Shown piece after piece: positions 8,234-17,117 of a stretch of 56,836 bases of DNA (its first letter is position 1; the number at the start of each line of letters is the position of its first letter). The stretch is from the NCBI RefSeq assembly GCF_001816165.1, contig NZ_MDZC01000051.1:1-56836 (forward strand), in the 5' to 3' direction. This stretch comes from Hymenobacter glacialis. Lineage in GTDB: Bacteria > Bacteroidota > Bacteroidia > Cytophagales > Hymenobacteraceae. The notes beneath the pieces are model-generated. The model saw only the letters and a program-made list of their open reading frames with translations, was not told the DNA's origin and did no database searches. A program made the translations under genes and the position numbers.

Positions 8234-8890
8234 ATGACCGAACATCACCTCGCCGTTACGCGCACTGCTCGGTACTACCAACAGGGCGAGTTGTCGGCCC
8301 AAACCCGGCAGGTGTGGTTTGTGTGCCACGGCTATGGGCAGTTGGCTGCGTATTTCTCGCGCCACTTTGCTTTTTTGGCAGCCGCCAACCCCGATACCGT
8401 CATCATTGCTCCCGAGGGCCTCTCCCGCTTTTACCTCCAGGGCAATGGCGGCCGCATGGGCGCCAGCTGGATGACCCGCGACGACCGTCTGCACGAAATC
8501 GACGACCACATCGGCTTTCTCAATCAGCTGGCAGAAAATGTGCTGGCCGAGTGTCCCGTAGACATTCACATTACCGTTCTGGGTTTCTCACAAGGCACGG
8601 CTACCGTGACTCGCTGGCTCACCAGAACGCCTATACGGCCCCATCACCTCATTCTATGGGCGGGCAGCTTCCCCGAGGATGTTGATGCTACCCTCGCGCA
8701 ACAGCTACTTTCCGGCCTGAAAACCACCCTCGTTGTGGGTACCGATGATGAATACATCTCCGTTGCCCAAGCCACCCGGCAGCAGCAGTACCTGGCCGGA
8801 TTAGGCGCAATATCTCAACTCATCACCTTCGCCGGCAAGCACGAGCTTAACCGCGCCGTGCTAGAGCAGCTAGCCGGCTCCCAACGGTAA
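8234..8890 (+). CDS. Alpha/beta hydrolase, phospholipase/carboxylesterase family
   Basis: 218-residue small hydrolase with the catalytic serine in LGFSQGTATV, an acid in VVGTDDEY and the His in FAGKHELN. The oxyanion segment is VWFVCHGYGQ. No signal peptide is seen, so it is probably cytosolic. Relatives (YpfH and EstB-like) hydrolyse short esters; the native substrate is unknown. It lies 41 bases after cdd and converges on the SDR gene with only 17 bases between the stop codons and no terminator hairpin. Confidence 0.8.
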   Translation: MTEHHLAVTRTARYYQQGELSAQTRQVWFVCHGYGQLAAYFSRHFAFLAAANPDTVIIAPEGLSRFYLQGNGGRMGASWMTRDDRLHEIDDHIGFLNQLAENVLAECPVDIHITVLGFSQGTATVTRWLTRTPIRPHHLILWAGSFPEDVDATLAQQLLSGLKTTLVVGTDDEYISVAQATRQQQYLAGLGAISQLITFAGKHELNRAVLEQLAGSQR

Positions 8891-8907
8891 GCCCGTTTCC
8901 AAACGTA

Positions 8908-9654
8908 TTATTTGCGCACAATGGTAGTCGCTGCTCCCTGAGCACCCGCCAGCACCAGCACTTCGGCAATGGTCACGTGCGAAGGCCGGGTCACCATAAA
9001 CACAATGATGTCTGCAATGTCCTCGGGCCGCAGTGGCTCGAAGCCTTCGTACACCTTGGCCGCCCGCGCCTCATCGCCCTTGAAGCGCACCTGCGAAAAC
9101 TCGGTTTCCACCGCGCCGGGGTTCACCTCGGCTACACGCACTCCTGTGGGCAGCAGGTCCAGACGCATTGTTTTAGTCAGCATGCCCACGGCGGCCTTAC
9201 TGGCGCAGTACACGTTGCCATTGGCGTATGCTTCCTGGCCCGCTACCGAGCCCACATTGAGGATGAAGCCGCTTTGCCGGGCCGTCATGCCGGGGAGCAA
9301 AGCGTGGGTAATGTTCAGCAAGCCGCGCACGTTGGCGTCGAGCATCTGGTCCCAGTCGGCAGGGTCGCCCGCCTGAATAGGGGCCAGTCCGTGTGCCCCC
9401 CCGGCGTTGTTCACCAATACATCCGGGGCCTGCAGGGCGGCAGGTAGCGTAGCCACTGCCGCCTGCACCGCCGCCCGGTCGCGCACGTCAAACACCAAAA
9501 TATGAACCGGCGTAGGCGCCAGTTGGGCGGCCAGCTCCTCCAGCCGCTCGCGCCGCCGCCCCGTTACCACCAGCTGGAATCCTGCTGCCGCAAGCGCCAC
9601 CGCCGTGGCCCGCCCAATACCCGAGGAGGCACCGGTTATGAATGCTGTCCGCAT
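8908..9654 (-). CDS. Short-chain dehydrogenase/reductase (YdfG-like)
   Basis: 248-residue NAD(P)-dependent oxidoreductase. The cofactor loop is TGASSGIGRAT at residues 7-17 and NNAGG follows at about 87. The catalytic Ser is in NVGSVAGQ, and Tyr and Lys are in VYCASKAAVG. The order and length fit the classical SDR family, closest in pattern to the serine/3-hydroxy acid dehydrogenases such as YdfG (PGAVETEFSQVRF). The reading frame extends upstream to 9726, but the ATG at 9654 sits exactly at the beta-1 strand and is chosen. It lies downstream of porT and may be read through from it. Confidence 0.85.
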   Translation of the reverse strand: MRTAFITGASSGIGRATAVALAAAGFQLVVTGRRRERLEELAAQLAPTPVHILVFDVRDRAAVQAAVATLPAALQAPDVLVNNAGGAHGLAPIQAGDPADWDQMLDANVRGLLNITHALLPGMTARQSGFILNVGSVAGQEAYANGNVYCASKAAVGMLTKTMRLDLLPTGVRVAEVNPGAVETEFSQVRFKGDEARAAKVYEGFEPLRPEDIADIIVFMVTRPSHVTIAEVLVLAGAQGAATTIVRK

Positions 9655-9726
9655 AAAAAGTTGTCGGTTTGTGGTCGTCAGGTAGTACGCGGAGGGGGCT
9701 GGCAACTGCCAACCAGCAGCTGACAA

Positions 9727-10530
9727 CTAATTTTGGATGTTGATATAAAGCGTAACCGAATTGGTGCTCATGCGTTGCAGGCTGCGGCTAAACACGTTGT
9801 CATCAGCCACCAGCAAGTTGCGCAGGCCATGCGAAAAACGCAATTCGGGCGCCAGCTTAAACAGCGGGTAAAACAAGTCGAGGCCAACGCCATATTCCAA
9901 CGTCAGGTCACTGTCCAGGGCCCGGAGCTGGTTTTTCAGGGGGTCGCTGCGCCGGTTGCTGGCCGTCAGGTTGGGGCTAAGTCCGCCAATGAGGTACACC
10001 CGGCTGTTGCGGCGGCGGTCCGATTGGTATTTCACCAGCAGGGGAAATTGCAGCACCGTGGAGGTCACCTCCTGGGTCACAATGGAATCGGCGTTGGGAT
10101 AACCCCGCGGCTTAAACTCAACGCTACGCGTCTGGAAGCTCACGCCGGGTGCCAATCGCAGCACAAACGGCGACTCTGGCGCACCCAGCCGCGCATCGCC
10201 GATAAAGCCTACGCCGAGGGTAGGGCTTATCACAGAGTTGGCCGTCACGTTCTGGTTATTGATGTAGTACTGCGACTGCTCAATAAGGAACCGCGAGCCG
10301 GTGAAAGCCACATACATGCCCGGATGAAACCACCGGTCATCGTACGCCGGCAGGTTTTTCACCGTAATGGACTTCACCGAGCCGCCTTTGCCCCGGGTAG
10401 CTTTGGAACTGGACTTGCGCTGAGCCGAAGCTGCAGCAGGCAGCAAAAAAACCAGTAAAGCCAGGAGACCAAGCCGATTTAGTTGTGGGCGGTATAAATT
10501 GAGCTGATACCGAAGGTAAGTGGTTGCCAT
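9727..10530 (-). CDS. porT: PorT-type outer-membrane protein of type IX secretion
   Basis: 267 residues with an N-terminal signal peptide (hydrophobic stretch about 20-36 ending ASAQ). It has a predicted outer-membrane beta-barrel of the PorT family, with alternating aromatic strands and the family-like segments FHPGMYVAFTGSRF, PTLGVGFIGDARLG and LTLEYGVGLDLFYP. PorT is needed for type IX secretion and gliding in Bacteroidota. The first ATG overlaps the end of ubiE by 52 bases; no later in-frame ATG retains the signal peptide. The ubiE-porT order is commonly conserved in Bacteroidota, which supports the call. The SDR gene follows 72 bases later. Confidence 0.82.
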   Translation of the reverse strand: MATTYLRYQLNLYRPQLNRLGLLALLVFLLPAAASAQRKSSSKATRGKGGSVKSITVKNLPAYDDRWFHPGMYVAFTGSRFLIEQSQYYINNQNVTANSVISPTLGVGFIGDARLGAPESPFVLRLAPGVSFQTRSVEFKPRGYPNADSIVTQEVTSTVLQFPLLVKYQSDRRRNSRVYLIGGLSPNLTASNRRSDPLKNQLRALDSDLTLEYGVGLDLFYPLFKLAPELRFSHGLRNLLVADDNVFSRSLQRMSTNSVTLYINIQN

Positions 10531-11207
10531 GCAGGTTCTTTAAAGCCGACTTTAGCCAGTATGGCCAGGAAATCGGAGCCATCGGGGAATGCCTGCACCG
10601 AAGCGGGCAGGTAGGTATAGGCGGAGTTGTCCTTTGATATCAACTTGCCAAAGACAGGCAGCACCCGGCGGAAGTAAAAATTATAGGCTTGCTTGAGTGG
10701 AAACGCCGTGGGCTTGCTGAATTCTAGAATGACGAGCTTACCGCCCGGCCGCAGCACGCGGCGCATTTCAGCCAGGCCAGCCTCTAGGTGTGCAAAATTG
10801 CGCACGCCAAAGGAGGCAGTCACCGCGTCAAACTCGCCGTCCTTAAACGGCAGGTTCTCGGAGTCGCCTAGCTCCAACTGGATGCGGTGGCCCAAGCCTT
10901 TTGCGGCCAGCTTACGCCGGCCCACTTCCAGCATGCCTTCCGAAATATCCACCCCCGTAACGTGGGCATCGGCGGCGGCAGTGCGCAGCGTTTCAATGGC
11001 GAAATCGGCGGTGCCGGTGGCAATGTCGAGGATACGCGCCGGACGCAGCTCCTTGAGCTCATCTACCGCCTTACGCCGCCAATAGATATCGGTGCCCGCG
11101 CTGAGGAAATGGTTAAGAAAATCGTACTTGCCCGCGATGGAGTTAAACATCTGGGCAACCTGCGATTTCTTATCGGCGGAATTGTCTTGGTAGGGTACTA
11201 CAGCCAT
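10479..11207 (-). CDS. ubiE: Demethylmenaquinone methyltransferase UbiE/MenG
   Basis: Cytosolic SAM-dependent C-methyltransferase giving the last step of menaquinone synthesis. 242 residues from the ATG at 11207 (MAVVPYQDNSADKK); an upstream TTG at 11219 is possible but less likely. Family signatures are seen: FNSIAGKYDFLNHFLSAG, motif I ILDIATGTADFAIE, VTASFGVRNFAHLEAGLAEM and LRPGGKLVILEFSKP. Bacteroidota make menaquinone only, so the demethylmenaquinone substrate is inferred. It overlaps porT and lies downstream of the OmpA/PorE-like gene, separated from it by a terminator. Confidence 0.94.
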   Translation of the reverse strand: MAVVPYQDNSADKKSQVAQMFNSIAGKYDFLNHFLSAGTDIYWRRKAVDELKELRPARILDIATGTADFAIETLRTAAADAHVTGVDISEGMLEVGRRKLAAKGLGHRIQLELGDSENLPFKDGEFDAVTASFGVRNFAHLEAGLAEMRRVLRPGGKLVILEFSKPTAFPLKQAYNFYFRRVLPVFGKLISKDNSAYTYLPASVQAFPDGSDFLAILAKVGFKEPAWQPLTFGISSIYTAHN

Positions 11208-11323
11208 GAGCGGGCGCAAAGAACGGTAATGGAAAGAGAAAATTGTCTTCCCCCAACGCCCAACAGGGCAAGATTGTTAGAATAGCCCGCCCCAACGGAA
11301 GGACTCGGGCGGTAAAGCCTTAT

Positions 11324-11358
11324 AAAAAAAGCGGGCCGGACAAACTGCCCGGCCCGCT
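11324..11358 (-). terminator. Intrinsic terminator of the OmpA/PorE-like gene
   Basis: On the minus strand a 10-bp GC stem (AGCGGGCCGG) with a short loop is followed by seven T residues. Confidence 0.85.
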
Positions 11359-11382
11359 CCCCTACCTACAAATCATCAACGA

Positions 11383-13644
11383 CTACTCGTTTTTGGTTTT
11401 GATTTTGGTTTTTTCGCCCGAAGCGTCTTTGGCTTTGCCATCCAATTCACCGTTTTTGGTTTTGGTTTTGGTATCGCCGGCAGCGCTCTTGGTCTTCACT
11501 TTCACTTTGTCCGAGTCCTCGTCAACCTTGGTTTTCACCTTGGTGCCGTCGGCCATTTTCACTTTGCTCTTGCCTGGAGTCAGGGGGACAGCGGTGTTGG
11601 TACCCGAGCCCATGCTGCCAGTGGTGTTGGTTCTAGTACCCGTACCGGTGCCCATGCCAGTGCCCATGTTAGGCATGGTAGCGCCTTCCTGTAGCAGGGC
11701 TTTGAACTCAGCACGACGGTTGAGCTGCATGTTCTCAGGCGAATCGTTCGGCGCAGCCGGACGACGCTCACCGTAGCTCACAGTAGTCATGCGAGCCGCG
11801 GACACACCTTTTTTCTTGAGGTAGTTGTAGGCTGCATCAGCACGATTCTGGCCCAGCACCATGTTGTACTCGTCGGTGTTGCGCGAGTCGCAGTGGCCTT
11901 CAATCGAAATATTGACGCCCGAGTTGGCCATCAGAATCCGGCTGATTTCGTTCAGACGAGTAATCGACTCTGGACGCAGCTTGTACTTGTCGGTGTCGAA
12001 GTAGATATTCTTCGATGCCAGCATGTTGTTCGACGTGGTGTCGATGTAGTTTACGTAGAAGTTCTTCGTGATGGTCGTTGAATCATTCGTCGACACGGGC
12101 ACGGCAAACTCCTGCGTTTCAATGTTCTGACCATCCTTGCTCACGGCTACCTGGTAAGTACGGCCCGAAAGCACGGCCACCTGGTAAGCGCCGTCGGGCT
12201 TGGTGATGTCACGGAAGCTCAGAGCCGTCTTGTCGGCCTGGGCACCGGTGAACACCAGCTCCACGCCGGGAATCACCGTCGTGCTGTCGCGCGACGAGAA
12301 CACCTTGCCCTGGATAATGGCGTTTTTGATGTAGTTGATGGTGTAGATGTCCTTCTCACCGTAGCCACCAATGCGGTAGCTACTCAGGTAAGCGTACGAG
12401 CCATCGGGGCTCAAACGGTAGTAGGAGTCATCATCGGGCGTGTTGATGGGGTAGCCCATGTTTTCAGCCTGGCCCCAACGACGGGTTTCCTCGTTGTATA
12501 CCGACTTGAAGATGTCGTAGCCGCCCATGGTGTTGTGGCCGCGCGACGAGAAGTACAGCGTTTTGCCGTCTCGGCTCAGGTATGGGCTATCGTCGTCGTA
12601 CTTCGTGTTGATAGCACCACCCATTGACTTGGCTGGGCCAAAGTCACCGTTCACATTTGAACGAGTCGATACGTACAGGTCGAGGGTGCCGTCTTCCGAG
12701 TAGCGACCGGTTGCGAAATAGATAGTCAGGCCGTCGGGTGTAATGAATGCATCAGCCTCGTACGACTTGGAGTTGATGTTGCTGCCCAAAGGCTTGGGAG
12801 CGGTCCATTCACCGGTGCTGCTTTTTTCCGACACGAAAATGTCACCATTGTTGTCGTTGCGATACATCAACAGCTTGGTGTCGTTGTCGAACAACTGAGT
12901 CGAAGCATCGTGGCCTCTGCCGTTAAGAGCAGCACTCAGCGAGCGGGGCTTCTCCCAGTTTTCGTCATCGATGCGCTTGGCTTCGAAGATGTCTTCGTAG
13001 TACTCGCCGTCGGCAGCAATGCTCTTGTTCTTCTTGTCGCTGGGCTTGCCGGCAGCACCGGTCACGTTCTCACCTCGCGAGGTAAAAAGCAGCGTCCGGT
13101 CATCTGCAGAAATCACGGGGCTGGCCTCCGAGAACTGCGTGTTGATGGTGGGGCCCAGGTTCTTCACGAAGATGTCCTTCGGGGAGTTGAACTGGACCTT
13201 AGCGTTTTTGCTGTGCTGGATGAGCTGCGCGAGTTCTTCTTTGCGCTGGTCGTTTTTCTTCAGCGTGGCGTTGTAAGCCTGGAAGTGAACTACGGCCTCG
13301 TCGAAGTTGTAGTTGAGGTGGTCAACGCGACCAAGCCAATACTCTACGTCTTTCGAAACCTTCGGCTTCAACTTTTGGGCCTTGTAAATGTAGTCGCTGG
13401 CCTTTTCCTTGTCGAAAGACATGTAGGAAATGCCGGCGTTGATCAACGCTTTGGCATTGTTCGGGTCCTTGGCCAATACTTTCTCGTAATAAGGAAGGGC
13501 AGCGCGGTAGTTTTCCTGCTCGAAGAACTTGTTGCCGGACTTTAGGTCCTTACGCGTGCTTTGCGCCTGTGCCGGAGCGGCGATAGAGGCAGTGAGGGCA
13601 ACAGCGCACGACGCTTGCAGTAACCTTCTGGATAAGTTGTCCAT
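11383..13644 (-). CDS. PorE-like OmpA-family protein (TPR, PD40 propeller, CRD, OmpA)
   Basis: 753-residue envelope protein. Order of domains: signal peptide (1-27, ending PAQAQ), TPR-like helices (about 30-125, FEQENYRAALPYYEKVL and NAKALINAGISYM), a WD40-like PD40 propeller (about 165-425, repeated ADDRTLLFTSRG, DGLTIYFATGR and DGKTLYFSSRG), a carboxypeptidase-regulatory-like fold (about 445-525), an OmpA peptidoglycan-binding domain (about 545-660, ISIEGHCDSRNTDEYN and LNRRAEF), and an odd Lys/Thr-rich tail. The same order is found in PorE, which anchors the type IX secretion ring to peptidoglycan. PorE is a lipoprotein, but no lipobox is seen here (QASC lacks the Leu/Val at -3). porT lies two genes downstream. 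A general OmpA-family role remains possible. Confidence 0.75.
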   Translation of the reverse strand: MDNLSRRLLQASCAVALTASIAAPAQAQSTRKDLKSGNKFFEQENYRAALPYYEKVLAKDPNNAKALINAGISYMSFDKEKASDYIYKAQKLKPKVSKDVEYWLGRVDHLNYNFDEAVVHFQAYNATLKKNDQRKEELAQLIQHSKNAKVQFNSPKDIFVKNLGPTINTQFSEASPVISADDRTLLFTSRGENVTGAAGKPSDKKNKSIAADGEYYEDIFEAKRIDDENWEKPRSLSAALNGRGHDASTQLFDNDTKLLMYRNDNNGDIFVSEKSSTGEWTAPKPLGSNINSKSYEADAFITPDGLTIYFATGRYSEDGTLDLYVSTRSNVNGDFGPAKSMGGAINTKYDDDSPYLSRDGKTLYFSSRGHNTMGGYDIFKSVYNEETRRWGQAENMGYPINTPDDDSYYRLSPDGSYAYLSSYRIGGYGEKDIYTINYIKNAIIQGKVFSSRDSTTVIPGVELVFTGAQADKTALSFRDITKPDGAYQVAVLSGRTYQVAVSKDGQNIETQEFAVPVSTNDSTTITKNFYVNYIDTTSNNMLASKNIYFDTDKYKLRPESITRLNEISRILMANSGVNISIEGHCDSRNTDEYNMVLGQNRADAAYNYLKKKGVSAARMTTVSYGERRPAAPNDSPENMQLNRRAEFKALLQEGATMPNMGTGMGTGTGTRTNTTGSMGSGTNTAVPLTPGKSKVKMADGTKVKTKVDEDSDKVKVKTKSAAGDTKTKTKNGELDGKAKDASGEKTKIKTKNE

Positions 13645-14048
13645 TGGAGGAGTGATTTGAAAAAAAGTAATTCTGAAGGGATATTACGAAAGGAAGGGGC
13701 TACAGGCGGTCTGAACAGCAGGCTTTATTGGGGGCTTATACTGAAAAACTGCTGTAGGGTTAGGCGTTAATGCCCATATGCAAAGAAGGTAACCGTATGC
13801 CACCGTCTAAATCTAAAAGTGTAGGATGCTTAAGATGTAAATGGGAGTACGGGTCGGCAAAGATAGGTTTTTGCTCACCAAATGCTGTTTCCAGCAAAAT
13901 CGCGGCTTTTCTATGGCGTGCAATTACGGCATTAATCTTCCGCCGGATTTGCAGATATGCCGCGCAAATATAGAAGCAGCAAGGAAATAGCCATTCATTC
14001 CGGCGTAATTTTACGCTTTCTCTCGCTTTTATTATTGCCCGTAATTCA
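13645..14048. other. Divergent intergenic region, OmpA-like gene and ysxC
   Basis: 404 bases, AT-richer than the genes on either side. The minus strand carries TATCTTTG at 13858-13865, a -7 box candidate that would give a leader of about 210 bases for the OmpA-like gene; its -33 partner is not well placed. On the plus strand TATTATTG near 14030 is a weak box for ysxC. A 67-codon open frame at 13770-13973 has no recognisable family and is probably chance. Confidence 0.5.
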
Positions 14049-14666
14049 ATGGTTATTCACGATGCCAGTTTCCTGACCAGTAATTCCCGGGCCGACCTTT
14101 GCCCAGCACCCATTGTTCCCGAATACGCCTTTATTGGCCGTTCGAACGTGGGCAAGTCCTCTCTAATCAATATGTTGACGGGCCGCAAAGGGCTGGCCAA
14201 GACGTCCTCCTCCCCCGGCAAGACCCAGCTAATCAATCATTTTTCCATCAACGACAAGTGGTATCTGGTCGATTTGCCCGGTTATGGGTATGCGAGAGTG
14301 AGTAAAACCTCGCGTGCCGAATGGGCCAAGATGATAAATTACTACTTGCGCAACCGCACTAACCTAATGTGTGTGTGCGTGTTACTTGATTCGCGCCACC
14401 CCCCGCAGGCCGCCGACTTGGAATTTATGGAGAAACTGGGCGAAGAAGGCATTCCCTTCGTCATGATTTTCACGAAGACTGACAAGCAGTCCACCTCGCA
14501 AACGAAGGCGTTGGTAACAGATTACTTGAAGAAGATGAGCGAGATATGGGACGAGTTGCCCCGATATTTCCAAACTTCGGCCGAAACCGGACTGGGCCGC
14601 GACGAAGTACTGGCGTTCATCTCTGAAATAAACAAACAATGGGCCCCGGAGACGGATAACGCCTAA
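14049..14666 (+). CDS. ysxC: Ribosome biogenesis GTPase YsxC/EngB
   Basis: 205-residue TRAFAC GTPase needed for assembly of the 50S ribosomal subunit. G1 is FIGRSNVGKSSLIN (residues 28-41), G2 lies around KTSSSPGKTQ, G3 is VDLPGYGYARVS, G4 is IFTKTDK and G5 is FQTSAETG. The YGYA form of G3 and the total length are diagnostic of the EngB group. It starts with ATG at 14049. The periplasmic TonB-domain gene follows after 80 bases. Confidence 0.93.
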   Translation: MVIHDASFLTSNSRADLCPAPIVPEYAFIGRSNVGKSSLINMLTGRKGLAKTSSSPGKTQLINHFSINDKWYLVDLPGYGYARVSKTSRAEWAKMINYYLRNRTNLMCVCVLLDSRHPPQAADLEFMEKLGEEGIPFVMIFTKTDKQSTSQTKALVTDYLKKMSEIWDELPRYFQTSAETGLGRDEVLAFISEINKQWAPETDNA

Positions 14667-14746
14667 AAGTTGGTCCCTAAATTGCCTCGTACGGACCACT
14701 GGCACCGGCCATCTCATTTCCTTGCTTTCCTTCTTTCTTATAATTT

Positions 14747-15190
14747 ATGACTACTACATCCTCTATTTCTCTCCTGGCCCTCGGCTTGATGCTGGCCGGT
14801 ACTGCCCCGGCGTTGGCTCAAACGGCTCCGGCCCAAGCCGAGAAGGGCACTGGCCTGGGCGCGGCGGGCAAGGTGATTCCTATTGCCGAGTACTACGAAG
14901 GCGGCCAGGAAGCCATGTATGCTTTCATTGCCAATGAGCTAAAATATCCGCTCACGGCCAAACGCAACCGCATACAAGGCCAGTGCATTGTGAGCTTCAC
15001 GCTCAACCCCGACGGCACCATGATGGGCATCAAGCTGGTGAAGCAGGTGGGTGGCGGCACCGGCGAAGAAGCCCTGCGGGTGGTACGCCTGCTCAAGTTT
15101 AAAAAGCCCGAATACCCTATCCTAACCAGCTTGCCCATCGTGTTTAAGCTGGGCGTAACCGGCTCCAACGCGACCGAAGGCGGGGAATAG
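14747..15190 (+). CDS. Periplasmic TonB C-terminal-domain protein
   Basis: 147 residues. A cleavable signal peptide (1-25, ending PALAQ) is followed by one TonB C-terminal-like domain: YPLTAKRNRIQGQCIVSFTLNPDGTMMGIKLVK and the closing VVRLLKF, quoted here in two parts as YPLTAKRNRIQGQ and CIVSFTLNPDGTMM. Energy transducer TonB proteins normally carry an uncleaved inner-membrane helix and a proline-rich linker; neither is present, so it cannot by itself transmit proton-motive force. Many Bacteroidota encode such free TonB-domain proteins with unknown roles. The lysine-rich KFKKPEYPILTSLP end is typical of the fold. Confidence 0.75.
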   Translation: MTTTSSISLLALGLMLAGTAPALAQTAPAQAEKGTGLGAAGKVIPIAEYYEGGQEAMYAFIANELKYPLTAKRNRIQGQCIVSFTLNPDGTMMGIKLVKQVGGGTGEEALRVVRLLKFKKPEYPILTSLPIVFKLGVTGSNATEGGE

Positions 15191-15297
15191 CTTACTTTTG
15201 GATGCGCAATGAAGGCGGAGGAATGAAAAATTGGGGCGACCCAGGCTTTTCATTCCTCCTTCTTTATTTCTTCATTTTCCATTTCATTTTTTACAAG

Positions 15298-15845
15298 ATG
15301 CCCTACGAATTGCAAGAGTTGGCCGCCATCAGCGGCATGCCCGGTCTGTACCGCTTAGTGCGCGCCGCGCGCCACGGCGTCCTGGTTGAGAGCCTGACGA
15401 AAAAGCTACCCGCACGCTGGCGCCAGCCCGCAATAAAGTGTCGCTGCTGTCGGAAATTTCCATTTATACGCAGGACCCCGACCAGACTGTGCCCCTCTCG
15501 GAAGTGTTTGAGCGCATTCACCAGCAGCACGGCGGTACCTCGCCGGTTACCTCTAAGTCGAGCGATGACGAGCTGACTGCCTTCATGGCCAGCGTAATTC
15601 CTGACTTTGACCGTGACCGGGTGTACCTGTCCGACATTAAGAAACTGACTACTTGGTTTGGTATCGTAAGCAAGCACGTACCCTACCAGGAAGCTGCCGC
15701 ACCAGAGGCAGCCGCTGAAACCGAGGCACCCGCCAGCGAAGAAGCTGCCCCCAAAGCCAAGCGCAAAGCCCCGAAGGCCGACGATGCGGCTTCGGAAAGC
15801 ACCGATGCCGCACCGGCTAAGAAAAGCCGCAAGAGCGCCGAGTAG
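15298..15845 (+). pseudogene. DUF5606 protein with a single-base frameshift
   Basis: A conserved Bacteroidota family of unknown function. The ATG frame at 15298 reads MPYELQELAAISGMPGLYRL and stays in family to about LVESL. From about 15393 the family sequence continues in the next frame as DEKATRTLAPARNKVSLLSE, reaching the stop at 15845. One base appears to be missing near 15393-15395. The second part includes ISIYTQDPDQTVPLSEVFERI and a C-terminal tail rich in Ala, Glu and Lys. As written, frame one would run on into unrelated residues and stop at 15576. It may be a real mutation or a base-call error; the product is otherwise intact at both ends. Confidence 0.8.
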
Positions 15846-15855
15846 CACTCACAAT

Positions 15856-15901
15856 GCGCACAAAAAAGCCGCCTCTGGCTCAGAGGCGCTTTTTTGTGCG
15901 C
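15856..15901. terminator. Bidirectional terminator between DUF5606 and fbp
   Basis: Near-perfect stem GCGCACAAAAAAG plus CGCCTCTG with their complements and a three-base GCT loop, with A- and T-tracts on both sides, between two convergent genes. Confidence 0.9.
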
Positions 15902-15911
15902 GTTAGGGTTA

Positions 15912-16931
15912 TTATTTAGTAGCGACGGCCTTCTTCTCTTTGGCCAGAAGGGCCTCGGCCTGCTCCACCAGTTCCATACTGCCGATGAATACCGGGCAGC
16001 GCTCGTGGGGAGTTTTGGGCTCAATTTCCATGGTGCGCTGGTAGCCATTGGAGCTTTTACCGCCGGCTTGCTCTACAATGAAGGCCAGGGGGTTGCACTC
16101 GTACATGAGGCGCAGCTTGCCCTTGGGGTTTTTGGCGGTGGCGGGGTAGATATAGACGCCGCCCTTGAGCAGGTTGCGGTGGAAGTCAGCTACCAGTGAG
16201 CCAATGTAGCGGGCCGAAAAGCTGTTGTCTTTGCACTCCTTAACGAATGCTGCGACACCGGGCGAGAACGACTCGGAGCTGCCTTCGTTGATGGAATAGA
16301 TGTTGCCGGTTTTAGGCGTCTGAATGTCGGGATGGGAGAGAAAGAATTCACCCAGCGAGTGCTCGTAGGTGAAGCCATTGACGCCGTTTCCTGTGGTGTA
16401 CACCAGCATGGTGCTGGAGCCGTAGATGACGTAACCCGCGGCTACCTGATGGGTGCCCGGCTGCTGGCAGTCGGCAGCCGTGCCATCGCGGCCGGTGGGC
16501 GATACGCGGCGGTAGATGCTGAAAATAGTGCCGATGCTCACGTTCACGTCAATGTTCGACGAGCCGTCGAGCGGGTCGATGGCCACCACGTACTTGCCCT
16601 GGTTGTTGCCGGTCTGAATCATCTCATCGTCCTCCTCGGAGATGATGGTGCATACTTCGCCGCCGTTGCGCAGGGCGCGAATGAAGCGGATGTTGGCAAT
16701 GACGTCGAGCTTCTGCTGGTCTTCGCCCTGCACGTTCTGGCTGCCGTAAGCGCCAGCAATATCGATGAGGCCGGAGCGGTTAATTTCGCGGTTTACAATT
16801 TTTGCGGCCAGCGCAATGTCGCGCAGCAGCTGCGACAATTCTCCCGTGGCGTAGGGAAAATCCTCCTGCTTGCGCATGATGAAACGGTCGAGGGTAGTGC
16901 CAACGGGCAGGGCCAGTTTGTTGTGGTCCAT
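15912..16931 (-). CDS. fbp: Class 1 fructose-1,6-bisphosphatase
   Basis: Cytosolic gluconeogenic enzyme that removes the 1-phosphate of fructose 1,6-bisphosphate. 339 residues, normal for class 1. Metal-binding motifs are IISEEDDEM and [22 protein letters not shown]. Substrate contacts lie in the [22 protein letters not shown] segment and in [10 protein letters not shown]. It starts with ATG at 16931; the upstream -7 box TAGCTTTG gives a leader of about 40 bases. Its neighbour upstream is the divergent aspartokinase. Confidence 0.96.
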   Translation of the reverse strand: MDHNKLALPVGTTLDRFIMRKQEDFPYATGELSQLLRDIALAAKIVNREINRSGLIDIAGAYGSQNVQGEDQQKLDVIANIRFIRALRNGGEVCTIISEEDDEMIQTGNNQGKYVVAIDPLDGSSNIDVNVSIGTIFSIYRRVSPTGRDGTAADCQQPGTHQVAAGYVIYGSSTMLVYTTGNGVNGFTYEHSLGEFFLSHPDIQTPKTGNIYSINEGSSESFSPGVAAFVKECKDNSFSARYIGSLVADFHRNLLKGGVYIYPATAKNPKGKLRLMYECNPLAFIVEQAGGKSSNGYQRTMEIEPKTPHERCPVFIGSMELVEQAEALLAKEKKAVATK

Positions 16932-16972
16932 GGGGATGGAAATATCGAATATGAAGGGGCGGGAATGCCTTG

Positions 16973-16980
16973 CAAAGCTA
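16973..16980 (-). promoter_or_regulatory. -7 box upstream of fbp
   Basis: The minus strand reads TAGCTTTG, an exact TAnnTTTG match, 41 bases before the fbp ATG. The -33 element is not obvious. Confidence 0.5.
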
Positions 16981-17117
16981 CTCGCGGAAGGCTGAAATTC
17001 TTTGGGCAGGATGAGGCAGCGCCCAACACTTCATGGTTTTATACGCTCCGGCCAGGGCAGCCAAGGCAGTTGGAAACAAGTTTCTGAAGCGCATTCGGTG
17101 AAGCCTGAGGGCCCGCT

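Noticed and set aside
13858..13865. TATCTTTG as a firm promoter of the OmpA-like gene
   Set aside because: The nearest TTG-like -33 element is only about 13 bases away and the leader would be about 210 bases; kept only as a candidate in the intergenic note.
13770..13973. 67-codon open frame in the gap before ysxC
   Set aside because: No start signal or family resemblance, and it lies over the likely leader of the divergent OmpA-like gene.
15385..15410. Programmed -1 frameshift in DUF5606
   Set aside because: The site is G AAA AAG, not A AAA AAG, and I see no obvious stimulatory hairpin right after it; a missing base is simpler.
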